A DNA stretch of 64,000 nt from Monocercomonoides exilis (Eukaryota; Preaxostyla; Oxymonadida; Polymastigidae): contig LSRY02000006.1 of the NCBI GenBank assembly GCA_001643675.2, positions 1,366,501 through 1,430,500 of the forward strand, given 5' to 3'. The position numbers and the translations under genes are program-made. The number at the start of each line of letters is the position of its first letter. The stretch's first letter is position 1. Shown here piece after piece: positions 10,597 to 31,186 of the stretch. The notes beneath the pieces were generated by a model. That model ran no database searches, was not told the DNA's origin, and saw only the letters and a list, made by a program, of their open reading frames with translations.

Positions 10597-12721
10597 CTAT
10601 TTTTCTTCAGCAACAATGTTTGCCATTCTTTCAGGTTCAACTTTCTCTTTTTCTGGAAAAAAGATAACAGATAAGAATTGCAAAATAAATGGAAAATAAA
10701 TATTGCAACAACAAAATTTGAATGAACACGAAATTATATAATAACAAGTCATACTGCGTCTTGAATTAGCCAAGATATTTTCAACTTTGCGTTTGTCGGC
10801 ATCTTCTCTGATTCTTTGCTTGATGACTTTGCGATGAAGGGACGATGGAAGATGGCGAGCACTGATAAAGAGCACAATACATGATTTAAAATAACAGTAA
10901 AAATCATTATCAATTTCATTTCACAAATAAAAACAAAAGAAAGAATGAAAAACATAAAAAAAAAAAAAAATAATTAATGAATGAATTGTCATTTGTAACA
11001 AAGAAGCAAAATCCAAACGTGACGAGTTCTTTGACTTGAGGCAGCACTTTCCACTTCTGCGTCAGTCTCCGCTGGTAGTTGAGCTTCTGCTTCTCGCGCG
11101 GCAGCAGCTGGTGTGTTGGGTCTGAGGCATGCGCCTTCCACAGCCGCACATTCGTGTCGTCTGAACCAGAAAGCACAAACTTCGCATCGCCCGTGTATGT
11201 CACCGCAAACACCCTCTGCATTCGCTTCAGATGATACACGTCGCGCGACTTCCCTTGTCCAACCTCCCACATACGCACCGTGCGGTCGTAGGAGCCTGAG
11301 CAGAACTCTCTTCCCGTGGGCGAGTAATCTACACTCATCACAGCATCCAGATGGTCTTTGTACACCATCCGCGCGATGTTCATCTTCCGCATGTCGTATT
11401 CGTATATGTTGCCGTCTTCGTTTCCCGCTATGAAGTTGAACGGCTCCATCGGATTCCAGCAGAGGCTGTTCGTCTTCATCCGCATGATCAGCTTGTGGAT
11501 GGGAGTCTCCTTCCGCACATCATACAGCACAATCCCACGGTCGCTGCCGCAGGTGGCAAAGACTTCGACCTCCACCCGGTTGAACTTGGCGTGGTAGACT
11601 GTGTCTGCACCCCAGCTGAACGACTGCACGGGAACTGACCGCTCAGCATTCCACACATCCACCTGGGCACCAGTCGTGCAAAACGTGTCGTCTTTCCAGC
11701 TGTGGTCGACTGACGTGAAAGCATACTGACCCAATCTCGTTGCGATGGGCGTTTCTGTCATCTCGGTTGTTATCGAGGACGAAAATGTCTTTGATGATGA
11801 AGAAACATCTTTGGTCCATTCGGCTGTGCCAACTTTTGCTCGTGATGCTATCAACTCTTCATCCGCACTGTCCTCACTTTCATCCCTCTCTTCATCGTTC
11901 TTTTCATCGTCTTCCGAAACATCATCGTTACCTTCGTTGTCAGAATTATCAGTTTGTGAAACTTCTTCTTCTTTATCTTTGTGTTTTTCAGATCTTATTC
12001 TCTTCCTTTTTTGAAGCAATCCCACAGCATCGTCTTCGCTATCGTCTTCATCTTCGCTTTGGTCATTTTCATCGTCACTTTCACTATCAGATTCACTGAA
12101 AGAGTTACTTTCATTATCATAATAATCTTCTTCATCATCTCCAAATCCTCCAACAAGTCCAACTCTCGTTTTTGATAAAACTTTGCCTTCTTTCTCAAAT
12201 TTTTCTTGTTCACGTTTTCTATGAATATAAGCTGCAACAGAATTTTCCCTGCGATCCCCTTGTATCCAAAGATCTGATTTCCAAATCTTTACAGTTTTAT
12301 CTTCGCTGCATGTTATTAATCGAGAACCATCTCCTGGAAGAGTCATTCCACGAACAAATCCATTGTGCGCTTGAAAGGAACTCATGAGAGATCTTGTCGT
12401 TGTATTCCATACTCGAACCTCTTTTTATAAGGAAATATTTGAAATAAACATGAAACATCAAATAAATGAAAAAAAACCTCCATCACAGCTTCCTGAAAAT
12501 ACGCAATTTAATCTTCTCGGATGCCTTATTAAACTCCAAATACCGTCCATGTGCCCAGATAATGCACAAACGAAGGGCTTAGCAAAAATACGATCCAATT
12601 TTGCTCCTGTGATAGCTCGCTGTGCTTCACGAGCTTTAGCCATTGGATGAACTTCAGATGAAAGATTTCGATGAAGCAAAGGTTTGTTCGGTGGAACACG
12701 CGTAATTACCTTTACTTTCAT
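10597..12721 (-). CDS. SOF1: DCAF13/SOF1 WD40 protein, small-subunit ribosome biogenesis
   Basis: Four exons (12721-12478, 12420-11019, 10861-10755, 10652-10597) give 602 residues. The N-terminus (KVKVITR, then VHPMAKAREAQRAI) and a first WD repeat with LSGHMDGIWSL are diagnostic of Sof1/DCAF13. Further WD repeats follow (EDKTVKIW, GSYDRTVRMWE, GSDDTNVRLW). The C-terminal Sof1 domain is conserved (ARHLPSSLHRK and the terminal PERMANIVAEEK). The protein is a nucleolar U3/SSU-processome component and, in animals, a CUL4-DDB1 substrate receptor. An acidic Ser/Asp/Glu insert of about 100 residues (roughly residues 168-268) lies between WD repeats. The donor of intron 2 is GTTTGG after codon ...VT, which restores the frame exactly. 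Confidence 0.93.
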
Positions 12722-12874
12722 CAATTCTTTATGAAAAAATTATGAATAACGGAAATACAAGATCAAAAATATTTTGTTATGTTTAACTATATTTGAAGAT
12801 TAAAACAAATGCAAGTTTTGAAAAAAAACTCGCCAAAATAAAATAATAAATAAAAATATAGTTTTTTTTTAAAA

Positions 12875-14703
12875 TTATTTTCTTGCAGTCGAAGTTAAGC
12901 TGTCAACCTTTCTTGGTCGTCCTCTTGGCCTTTTAATGCCTTGGCTTTCTCTTCTCTTTATTTCTGCCATTTTAGCTTTTGTTTTTCTCTGAATTCTTTC
13001 ATCATCATCATCATCATCATCATGTTCCATAGGTTGTTTGCGCATTGATGTTGAATGGTCCATTTCTCGAGCTACTCTTTGTTGCACGGAAGATCTTGGT
13101 AAAGTTTTTATTCTTTTCAACGCTTTCGTTTCCTTTTCTCTCTCAGCATGTTCATCTTCTTCTCCATCATCTTCTTCATCTTCTTCAACGACATGCTTAT
13201 GCTTTGGTGAAGTCATCTCTTTTTCTTTTTCAAGCTCGTTTGCTTCTTCATCATCTTCATCATCTGAACTTTCATCGCTGCTCTCTTCTTCCACTTCATC
13301 TACCGAAAGCAACGGAAACCCGCTGCTTTCAAGCAGTATGTTTGCATCCTTCCATGCTTTATGCCGTTCGAGTCTCAGTCGCAATAGTTCTTCTCTCAGC
13401 TGTTGCTTCCTTTTTCGGCATTGCATTATTGCTTTTGACCCACAAACTGCAGTCATAAGTTTGTTATGCTGGAATAATTTTTTAGGAGAAAAAAAAAACA
13501 TTGTTTAAGAGGAATGTGGGGAAAAAAGAATGAATATTTTTGATGATCCAAAAGAAGTTTGGAGATTGTTTCATATTTGTTTCAAAAGCTCAAAGCAAGC
13601 ACACCTGTGCTTTATATTGTGCAGTTACTGCAATTCTCATATCCTCACATAGCTTGCTTGCTTTATCTCTTTCATCATCTGTAGCATTTTGATTTTCCAG
13701 CAAAACATTCTCAATTTCCTGAATAGAATCTGCAACAATCTGAATTCCTGTTTCAAACGGAGTTTCTTTTCGTCTTGATCGTTTCTTTTCTTTTTCAACA
13801 AGCTCAGCTATTAGCTGCTGACTTCTCCGTCGAACAAGAGCCGTATCCCAAGCTTCTTCATGCTGGATTTCAATGTTATCTTTTTGGTGAATGCCTATGG
13901 TAGTATGCGTTGCATTTGAATCTTTCTTTGTTCGAGTTGAATGCACTTCGGCTTGGATATTTGATGAAATAGAAGATGACCGTCCTTCTTGAGTAACTGA
14001 TGATGCAAGAGTAGATTTAGGTTGTATTGCTGATGTTTCACTGGATGCAAGCAATGAAGAAGAAGAGTTTTGAGATATCATCTGCAAAAGCGTTTGTTGG
14101 ATAAATCGTTTTGGCTTTGGCGTTGACTTTCGCTTCTCAACATTTAAATGTGAACTTTGAATTAACTTATGCGGCTCTTGATCAATAAAAGAAGGCCCTT
14201 GCATATTTGATAAGTGTTCTGGAGACGTTTCTGGAAGAAATGGCGAGGAGGAGTCAGATTCAAAAAAAGGCTCATCTGAATCAATAACAGGCTGAACATT
14301 TAATAAATCAACATCTTGAGATTTACTGGGCAATGCTTGCCCTGTTTCTCCTGAAAAATTCGTTAAATTGGAATTTTCTTGAACAGAATTGCTTTGAATA
14401 GCCGGATTAGAATTTTCAGGTGGCTGTGAAGTGATTCCGGGGAAAGCTTGAGCTTAAAAAATAAGTTTTCAATTAATATAAATCAAGTAAAATTATTTTT
14501 ATGAAATTATTCAAACTCACTGAAATCCCCTCGAAAAACAATCTTCGATTGATTCGCCAGCTTCTGTAAAAATCGCAAAATAAATTCATAAAAATCATAT
14601 AAAATAGTTAGAGTTAATTAATGCTATACGATTCAGAACGTTTTTGTGTGATGGATCGTGACCAATGAGGAGTGTCTTTTTGAAATAATTGTTGTTCAGA
14701 CAT
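12875..14703 (-). CDS. AT-hook nuclear protein with helical C-terminal segment, unknown family
   Basis: Two well-supported exons, 14452-13605 and 13468-12875, splice in frame (donor GTGTGC, acceptor CAG). They encode a Ser-rich, disordered N-terminal region, then a basic helical stretch with RRRSQQLIAEL, a conserved-looking coiled coil across the splice (CEDMRIAVTAQY to REELLRLRLERH), acidic Asp/Glu tracts and a C-terminal AT-hook KRPRGRPRK. This suggests a chromatin protein that binds AT-rich minor grooves. Short upstream exons at 14563-14521 and 14703-14640 look real, but with the simplest splice sites their lengths leave the frame one base short. The first exon and exact start are therefore unresolved. 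It is divergent from USP7. Confidence 0.65.
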
Positions 14704-14929
14704 GTAATAAGGGTAGATCACTGAAAGAAGTGTGAATTAACTTGATAAATATGCTTAATAATTTTTTGAACATATTATTTCAAAAAACAATTGTGCATGA
14801 GTAGAGAAGACATGATTAAAAAAATGCAAAACAAACTTAGAATATATCAATTTTACCATAATATTAGATTTTTTTCTAATATTTTGATCATTTCAGCAGT
14901 GATTGCTGAGAAGACAATATTTGAATAAA
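14704..14929. promoter_or_regulatory. Divergent intergenic region between AT-hook gene and USP7
   Basis: This AT-rich stretch of about 226 bp separates the proposed start of the minus-strand AT-hook gene from the USP7 start codon. It should hold both promoters unless the AT-hook gene has a further upstream exon. No specific factor site is recognised. Confidence 0.4.
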
Positions 14930-23077
<8,148 letters not shown>

Positions 23078-23977
23078 AGAATGAAAAAAAAATAAAAAAA
23101 TAAAAAATAAAAATAACTTCATTTTGAATGAATTTATTAATAATTTCAAAAATAAAAATTTATAATAATTATTTATTTATTTTATATTTGGCACGACTTG
23201 CATGTGTTGTAAATGAACGCTTATTAAGATTGTCTCAGATGCTTTTCTTCCTTCTTGCTTGCTTGCTTGTTTTTTTGTTTTGTTTTGTATTGTTTTCATT
23301 AGTAGCTCACAAATAATTGAGTATTCAAGCAAATTTTTTTCAATGTTAACTGTGAAGTTATTTTTATTAAAGCTTCATTTCTTCTGTCCTCGTTTTTTTT
23401 CAGCTCTTCTTCTGAACATTAAGGTTTTTCTAAAAAAAAAAGGTGTATAATTCTTTTTTTCGCTTCTTAATCACGACTCTTTTGTAGTTTTCTTATCTTG
23501 CAGTTTTAGAGGAAACATCCACTTTCACATGCGAATAAAAAAACACTTCGTCGAAAATTGAAAACTTCACGAATTTTGAGAAAAAAAAAGTGGAGATTTA
23601 AAATAACAAAAGTTTTTCAAAAAAATGTCCTACAATAATAATGATTATAATGAGACATTCTGGATTGAGATGTGGGAGACATTTTCATTTAATTTTTTGG
23701 AACGAAAAAACATATTTTATCACAGAAAATTATAAAATTAGTTTTATTTTTATTGTTGAAATTTTTTGAAAGAACGATGAAAGAAAACAATTGGAAAAAA
23801 CAGTTTTCAACTGAAAGAAATTGTTAATCCCTCAGTGAAATGTGACTTTGAATATTGTTTGATTTATTGAATTTTATTTTTGCACTCCTTTATAATTCAT
23901 AGTCCAGATAATTATTTTGGCAAAAAATATTTGCTTGAGCCATAATATAATATAAAATACAAAGAAGTGTTACGCAC
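23078..23977. other. AT-rich intergenic region between USP7 and the EH-domain gene
   Basis: No conserved reading frame or RNA gene is seen in these 900 bp. The sequence is dominated by A and T runs, with USP7 3' sequence at the start and the promoter of the EH-domain gene near the end. Confidence 0.55.
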
Positions 23978-25767
23978 ATGCAACCTTTGACCAACCGCGA
24001 AACAGGTCCACCCTACACTTCAGAAGAACAGCAATGCTTCAATTATTACTTCAATTTATGGAGTGAAGGAGGGGTATTTCCGATGTCAAAAGCAATGGTC
24101 CTGGAATCTTCGAATATTCCTCGGCAAGCACTTGGATATATTTGGTCGCAAAGCGCACAGCCAAACACACCATTCCTCACTAAAAATGACTTTTTTTATG
24201 CGCTTAGGCTTATTGCAATGGTTCAACGTGGATTGAACATCAGGGATCCATATGTTATTCGATCTTATAGAGGTTTGAAAATGATTAAATACAACTCATT
24301 TTAATTATTTTTAACACTTTTCTTTAAACATGCTTTTTAGATCCATCGACACCTGTATTTCAGCAGACAGTTTGCTTTTATATTTATTATTTATTGGCAC
24401 ACTTCATGTTTATAACTTTTCATAGGCTTCTGGACCGATTGGACCCTCTCCATATCAAGCAACTCCTAGCCAAGCTCCTGTTCAACCACAACCTCCGTCT
24501 GATCCTTATTCAATTCCCCAATCAGAAATCGATGAATTGAGAACTGTGTTTAATCAAGGATCTGTTGGACTTCCATTTATGAAAGAAGAGAAAGTTCGAG
24601 ATTTTCTTGTTAAAAACGGCTCAATGATGGATGATGCAATGCAGCTTTTGCAGTTATTGAATCCACAGCACGGGACGATTACAAAAGATACATTTGTGGC
24701 AATTGTGTTTTTGGCAAATCAGAAAAAGAAAGGCGTTCCCATACCACCAGAAATTCCACCGTCAATCCTTACCAGTCTTCCTAATTTGCCCGTTGCAGCA
24801 CCCGCGCCTGCTTCAGAGCCTGCTCCTCCAGCAAATGTTGGCGCTCAGTCGTTTTCGAGGCAATCTTCATTTTCACAGGCACCAAGTTCACAGCAGTCTC
24901 CGATGTATGGGCAGCAGATGATGGGCATTTCAGGCGCAGGTGAAATGAATGCTGGTGGAGGGATGCTTGGAGGCTCTTTTTCGCAGCAGCAGCTTCCGCC
25001 GTATTCGCAGCAAGGAATGATCGGAGGAGGAGGAGCAGTTGGAGGAGGAGCACCAGGTGCTGGCGGATATGGTGGAATGCGTGATTTCCCGCAGCAGGCT
25101 CCGATGCAACAACAACAACAACAACCAAATCAGCAACCTCACCAGGGATTCGGCTTTGGTTTTGGAATGGACCAAAGCGGAAAGAGCACACAGGGAGGAG
25201 CTCAGCAGATGTATCCAGGTATGCAGCAGTCACAGACTCCTATGACAACAACTGCTCCTTCTTCTTCTGCTGCACCTGCCCCAGCTCCTGCCCAAGCACC
25301 GAAGGAAGAGGAAACAGAAGATCCACTCATCTCGTCGATTACGTCGGCATTCCAGTCGATGCTGGGTGATGCTCTACCTTCTTCTCTGTTTTCATCATCA
25401 TCTTCCTCTTCTTCCTCCTCCCCTTCTTCTTCTTCTGCTGCTGCTCCTCCTTCCTCTTCAGCATCTTCATCATCAACCGCTTCTTCTTCTTCTTCTTCTT
25501 CTTCTGCAGACACAGCCTCAGTGCATTCATCACATTCTGTGTTCTCCTCCCACACTCAGCACGCTACACCTTCTCTTCCAATGACTTCTCCATCTAATCC
25601 ATCTAATCCTTCAGATGATCCATTGATGTCCATGTTTTCTTCATCCCAGCAGTCAAACACACCAACTGGCTCTTTTTCTCCTTCTCCTTCTTCTTCGTCT
25701 TCATCATCATCTTCTTCAGCATCTTCAACAATGAGCAATTCGTTTTCTCTTTCCTCTTTTTCTTCTC

Positions 25768-25798
<31 letters not shown>

Positions 25799-28700
25799 AT
25801 TTGTCTCATCAACCCCAAGCACTCCTCCTCCTTCGTCTGCAGCGTCGATGCAGAGAAGGATGTCGAATGAGGCAGCAAATGACTTGTTTACTTCAATGTC
25901 AGCAGGAGAGCCAGATTCTGCTCAGAAACAAGCTTCGTTCTCGTTTAATTCATCGCTCATGGCAATGTCTTCATCTTCTGCTTCACCTTCTGCCTCTTCT
26001 GCCAATTCTTCTTCTTCTTCTTCTTCATTTGATGCCAGCTCCTTCGGCTTCTCCAACACACAAAAGGAAGAATCACCACAAATACAACAACAACAGCCAC
26101 AGCAGACTGGGCAGATGTTCCACTTCCAGTCAGAAACAGAGCCCCATCCGAATGTTCCTTTCTCTTCTTCTTCTTCTCAGTCTGCACAGCAACCTGCCCT
26201 TTCTCTCAATGTTATGTCTGCTCAGTCTAATCAAGCTCTTCAGTCTCCACAAGCTAACCAGTATTCTCAATACAATCAATTTTCACAACCTTCTCAGTCT
26301 CCTATGGCTTCTATGACATCAATGAATTCGACGAATCCACAAAGTGTATCACAGTTTCCTGATATGTCACAGCAGAATATGAATAACAACAATATCAGCA
26401 ATGTTAGCAGCATCAGCAGTGTTAGCAATGTTAGCAATATCAATATGCCTCACCCTCAGCCTCTGCCTCAGCCTCTGCCAGATGTTCCATCGATGATTCC
26501 TCAATTGAAAGAGATGGAAAGGAAGAATGAGCAGAAGATAGCTGAGCTGAAGGCAGAAGAGGAGAGGTTGAAGGAACAGCTGGAAGATGATGGCAGAATG
26601 GAGGAGTCGATGAAAAAACAGGTTTGAAAGAAAATTCATATAAAATATGTGAAAATAGTGAAAAGGCTTTATATATGCGGAAAATAATGTGTTTAAACAA
26701 TTCTTTATTGAATGTACCTGTCATTTCAATTATTTTATATTGCGTATTCTATTTTTTTTTTTTTTTTATTCAATATTTTATTTTATTTTTTATTTATTTT
26801 TCATCTTCTTCTCTTCTCTCAACAGATTGCCAGTCAAATCCGCGAGCTGAGTGACTTGTCCAACCGTCTCTTCAGCCTCACTGTCTCCATCCAATTGACA
26901 ACTGCCTCTTTAGAACACGCAAAAGCCGAAGCTGCAAAGATGGAGGAAATGAAAGCAGAATCACAGAGAGCAATACAGGAGAAGATGAATATATCGTCTT
27001 CTATTGCTTCTTCTTCTTCTTCTGCTCCATTTGCTTCCTCCATGTCACACGATGCCATGGGCTCTGGTGAATTATTGGTTGGTTTCCAGAAGATGGACGA
27101 TAATTCATTCAATCAGATGCCACAAATGACACAGCAAACACTGCAATCTCAATCTTCTCAATCTTCTCAGATGTTTGAAAGGTTCCAGCCAGCGCCTTCT
27201 TCGAAGCCAGCTGGAGATTTGTCTTCGTTCTCCCCGGCAAACAACCAGAATCTGAATATGTTTGGCTCAGGTGCTTCTTCGCCTTCTTCTTCTTCTCCAT
27301 CATCATCTTCTTCTTCTTCTTCTTCTTCTTCTGCAATGCCATTTTCTATGAATGATTCAACAGCACAGCTACCTCATTCTCAACCAACAGCAACATCATC
27401 AACAGCATCAGCATCAACAACAGCTGCTGCTGCTTTTGACTTTTCCTCTTTCAGTTCCCCCGCCCCTTCCACTCCAGCCACAAATACCTCCTTTTCAACT
27501 CCATCGTCAATGCTGTCGCCTTCTTCTGCTGTTGGTAGTGGAGGCAGCCAGCTTGCTCCTCAACAACAGAAAGACACAGCTTCAACTTCAGCTTCGTTTG
27601 ACATCTTCTTCGGACAGCAGAATGTTAGTTCGTCTTCTATTGAACCTTCATCATCATCATCATCTTCTTCTTCTTCTTCTTCTTCTTCTTCTTCATTTGT
27701 TTCAGATTCCTCTACCATGTCCCATCCGAATCCACCAACCATCTTCTCCCAGATGAACTCAGCCCAGTCACAAAAGCCAGAAATGACTGAAATTAAACAA
27801 GAAAGCTCTTTCCAACAGAAGCAACAACAACAACAACAAACAGAGACAGCATCTGCTGATATGTTCGGATTCTTCGGCTCTTCTGGCTCATCAACTCCAG
27901 CTTCTGCAACTCCAGCTGCTGTACAATCACCTGCTCCTTCTTCTTCTTCTTCTTCCTCTGGTTTTGCCTTCTTCTCATTTGGAGGAGGAGGAGGAGGAGG
28001 AGTAACTCAACAGAATGCAGTGAATACTCCAACACACACAAGCTCTTCTACTCAGGCGATTCCAACTGGCTTTGCAGGCTTTGGTGGATGGGGTGTTGTG
28101 GAAGAGAAGCAGAAGAAGGAGAAAGAAGAAGAAGAAAAGGAGAAAGAGGAGGAAGAGCGAAGAAGAAGAGCGAAGGAAGAAGAAGAGGAGGAGGAGAGGA
28201 GGAAGAGGCAGGAAGCGGAAGAGAAGGCGAGAAGAGAAGAAGAAGAGGAAAGAGAAAGAGAAAGAGAAAGAGAAAGAATTAGATTAGAAGAAGAGAGAAA
28301 GAGAAGAGAAGAAGAAGAAGAAGCAGAGCGCCAGCGAAGAGAGGCAGAAGAGGCAGAAAGAAGGAGAAGAGAAGAAGAAGCAGCAGCAGAAGCAGAAAGA
28401 GAGAGGAAGAGGAAAGAGGAAGAAGAGGCGGCTGAGCTGAGAAGAAAAGCAGAAGAACTGGAAAGAGCAGAGAAAGAGGCAGAAGAAGAGAGGAGGAGGC
28501 AGTTGCTGAATGCGCCTATGCAATTTCTGGACCCGTTTGCTGATTTGAAGAAAGGGAAGAAGAAGAAAGGGAAAAAAGGAGCGAAGAAGAAGAAAGGGAA
28601 GAAAGGAGCGAAGAAGAGAGAGGAAGAGGAAGAAGACGATGGAGATGAAGAATCTGAGAAAGAAAAGCCAGCAAGTCAGACAGCTGTTGCTCCGATGCCT

Positions 28701-29312
28701 TCATCATCTTCTTCTTCTTCAACAGCTTCTTCCTCTGCTTTTGTGAGTGCTTCTTCACCTTCTCCTTCACCTTCTCCTTCTTCAACTACTGCTGCTTCTT
28801 CTACTGCAGCAAATCCTGTTGATAATTCATCATCATCATCTTCTTCTTCTTCTTCTGCCGCTTCATTTTTCGGAGGCGATTCATTTTCATTCAACTTCCC
28901 TTCTTCTTCCTCTTCTTCTTCTTCTTCCTCCTCTTCCTCTGCTCCAGTTCAACAACAACAGCAACAACAGCAACAAACCCAACAGAATCAATCAGTTTCT
29001 TCAGCTCCGTCTGCTCCGTCTGCCCCAGCCAATCACTCACCCACTCCTTCTTTCTCCTTCAGCTTCAACGCAACTCAACCAGCTTCTGCTCCTTCTTCTT
29101 CTTCTTCTTCTTCTTCTTCTTCTTCTGCTTCTGCTTCTTCTGCTTCTTCTGCCCCATCACCTGCTGTGGATGCCGCGTCTTTCTTCAGTTTTGCTCCGAG
29201 CCCAGCCTCAGCGCCTTCGCAGGGCACAAATGCGTCTGCCGCGTCTTCTCCTTCAAATACACAGACAGGTCAGCAGCCTGCTGTTGATTTTGCATCATTT
29301 TTCAGTGCATAA
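23978..29312 (+). CDS. EH-domain endocytic adaptor, Eps15/Pan1-like
   Basis: Four exons (23978-24272, 24341-24369, 24426-26621, 26826-29312) give 1,668 residues. Two EH domains are clear. The first is at about residues 10-100, with GYIWSQS and the EF-hand-like NDFFYALRLIA. The second is at about 143-230 and ends in the typical KKGVPIPPEIPPSI segment. EH domains bind Asn-Pro-Phe motifs in endocytic proteins at the plasma membrane. The rest is Gln-, Ser- and Pro-rich low complexity, with a coiled coil spanning the last splice junction (RKNEQKIAELKAEEERLKEQ and SQIRELSDLSNRLF) as in Eps15. There is also a long Arg/Glu-rich helix (about 28100-28500) and a Lys/Gly tract. Serine runs are coded by nearly pure TCT/TCA repeats. 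Exon 2 is only 29 nt. Confidence 0.88.
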
Positions 29313-29522
29313 TTATTATCGATGAGTCGGAAATAAAAAAATTTTTTTAAATATTATCACTGTTTCAAATTTTTGGTTTTGGACATTTTTGGATATTTTT
29401 TTTTCCTGGATCGCACATCACAACATTCAAAGATTGTAATTTTCAGCTTTCACATAACCTTAATTTTTCAAGAAAAATTCTTCAAAAGTCAATTGAAAGA
29501 AAATATTTATTCTTTCAAATTT

Positions 29523-29868
29523 ATGACTTTGAACATCACTGAAGGAGTTTTTTTTGAATGGTTTGTTTTGAAAACAAAGTAAATAGCAATATCAGTTCAC
29601 ATATTTTCAATATTTTATATAAATTCTCTTTTTCAGTGATCCAACAATTAAAGAACTAATTCTCAAATATGAAAAGGTATGATTTTCTTTGGGCATATCT
29701 ATTTGTTCAATGAAAGTTGTTTTGCCTTTTTAGGAATCAGACGAGCCTCCATTTATTATAACTGTTCTTGATGATTCGCATCTCCTCATTCGTCCGGGAG
29801 CAGAAGCTATCATACAGCAATTTATTGATAAATTTCATGATTCTTGTGCATTCTCCAAGCCAAAATGA
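29523..29868 (+). CDS. TFB5: TFIIH subunit TFB5/TTDA (GTF2H5)
   Basis: Three short exons, 29523-29560, 29637-29676 and 29734-29868, splice into exactly 70 residues plus TGA. Donors are GTTTGT and GTATGA; acceptors are CAG and TAG. The family hallmarks are present: an N-terminal strand ending in ECDPTIKELIL, the central FIITVLDDSHLLI and a C-terminal helix with IIQQFIDKF. Length matches the family (about 65-75 residues). TFB5/TTDA stabilises the p52/Tfb2 subunit of TFIIH in transcription initiation and nucleotide excision repair. It lies 210 bp downstream of the EH-domain gene and 232 bp upstream of the cyclin. Confidence 0.9.
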
Positions 29869-30100
29869 TCTCCTCAAGTGGAGTACTTCGATTTTTCCGA
29901 TTTTTATTATAAATAGAAATAATTCTCCGAATGAATAATCTCGGGAGAAACCCGTTATAAGTATTGATATACTTTCATTTTTAACATATACAAATAGATA
30001 TTCAAAAAGCCAAAATAAAATTCTATCCATAATATTTTTTCTCAAAAAAGAACCCATAAGTTATAATTCTATCTGTTGACGTTGTTCTAAGCGTTTTTTG

Positions 30101-31186
30101 ATGTTTTCTTCAGCGATTGTTTCGACAAATTTGCTTAATAATAAAACAATGATGAATGCAATGCAATCTGAAAACAACCATCCGGAGGAACAGGCAGTGC
30201 TTCTTCAGGCCTTTCCTCATCCTTCTCCTCCAATTATCGTCTTGGACGATACGCCAATGTCGGATAAAACCATGAGGCTTATTTCGCATTACATTGGCAG
30301 ATCTGTTGCTTACACTTTAAAATATCCGTTTTTAAACTCTCCGTACGTGCTCCGAGATCCCGATAAAACTTCCAAACTTAATGAAACCTCACCGCATGGT
30401 TTTAATCCTCTTGGATATCAATGCCTTCTAGATCCCTATCATTTTGTTATCTCTTCTTCAATTCTTCCAGAACAAGTTTTTCAGCATGTTGATCCTTCAA
30501 CTGGAGCAATATTATTTCCTCAAACGCATTTTACCAATTGGTCCCCAAGGGAATATGCAGATTCAGAACTTTCTAATTCTATTGCGCAGAACTTGTATTC
30601 TATGATGGTCGTGATGTCAATGAAAATGAAAATGACTGAAACAGAGTTGCTTCAGGCGCTTGTATTGATCGAACGAGTTCTTACTCGAGGTGCAAATGAT
30701 ATTCCATTTGTTTTAAATCAATCAAATGTAGCTATGGCATTGATGACTGCAATATTACTTGTTAATAAAACAATTACGACAGACGTGCCTTATTCAAATT
30801 CATATTGGTCAGTTCGATTTGGATTTCCATTAAATCATCTCAACGTTTCCGAAGTTTTTATGCTTAACAAATTAGGTTGGAACACATACATCTCAAGAGC
30901 TGAATGGGATGCTGTTGTGGAATTGAGATATCGAATTGTTCAAAGATGGGTTACAACACCTCCAACTACTCAAATTCATGAGCAAAACGTGAGAGTTAAG
31001 CAAACACCATCGCAGGAATCGACATGCACTCCAAGTTGTTCAACTTCTTCTATTCCACCTTCTTCTTCTTCTGATTCTGCATCTTCTTCCTCATCTAACC
31101 AAGATAATATTGAACATCAAATTTCAGCGAATCCTGTTGCAACAGTTACACAAGAAGAAGAAATTAAAGTTGTCCATACTGAATAG
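30101..31186 (+). CDS. Cyclin, Pho80/cyclin-P-like
   Basis: A single exon of 361 codons starts at ATG 30101. The cyclin box spans about residues 160-275, with helix signatures LVLIERVLTRG, SNVAMALMTAILLVNKT and the characteristic LNVSEVFMLNKLGWNTYIS, which matches the Pho80/Pcl and cyclin P/U type. Such cyclins bind and activate a CDK such as Pho85. The C-terminus is a Ser-rich low-complexity tail and the N-terminus a Pro-containing extension. No destruction box is obvious. No intron is needed. Confidence 0.85.
   Translation: MFSSAIVSTNLLNNKTMMNAMQSENNHPEEQAVLLQAFPHPSPPIIVLDDTPMSDKTMRLISHYIGRSVAYTLKYPFLNSPYVLRDPDKTSKLNETSPHGFNPLGYQCLLDPYHFVISSSILPEQVFQHVDPSTGAILFPQTHFTNWSPREYADSELSNSIAQNLYSMMVVMSMKMKMTETELLQALVLIERVLTRGANDIPFVLNQSNVAMALMTAILLVNKTITTDVPYSNSYWSVRFGFPLNHLNVSEVFMLNKLGWNTYISRAEWDAVVELRYRIVQRWVTTPPTTQIHEQNVRVKQTPSQESTCTPSCSTSSIPPSSSSDSASSSSSNQDNIEHQISANPVATVTQEEEIKVVHTE

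Noticed and set aside
25202-25878. Minus-strand poly-Glu/Lys frames opposite the EH-domain gene
   Set aside because: They arise from the reverse complement of TCT serine repeats; the plus-strand protein has recognisable EH domains.
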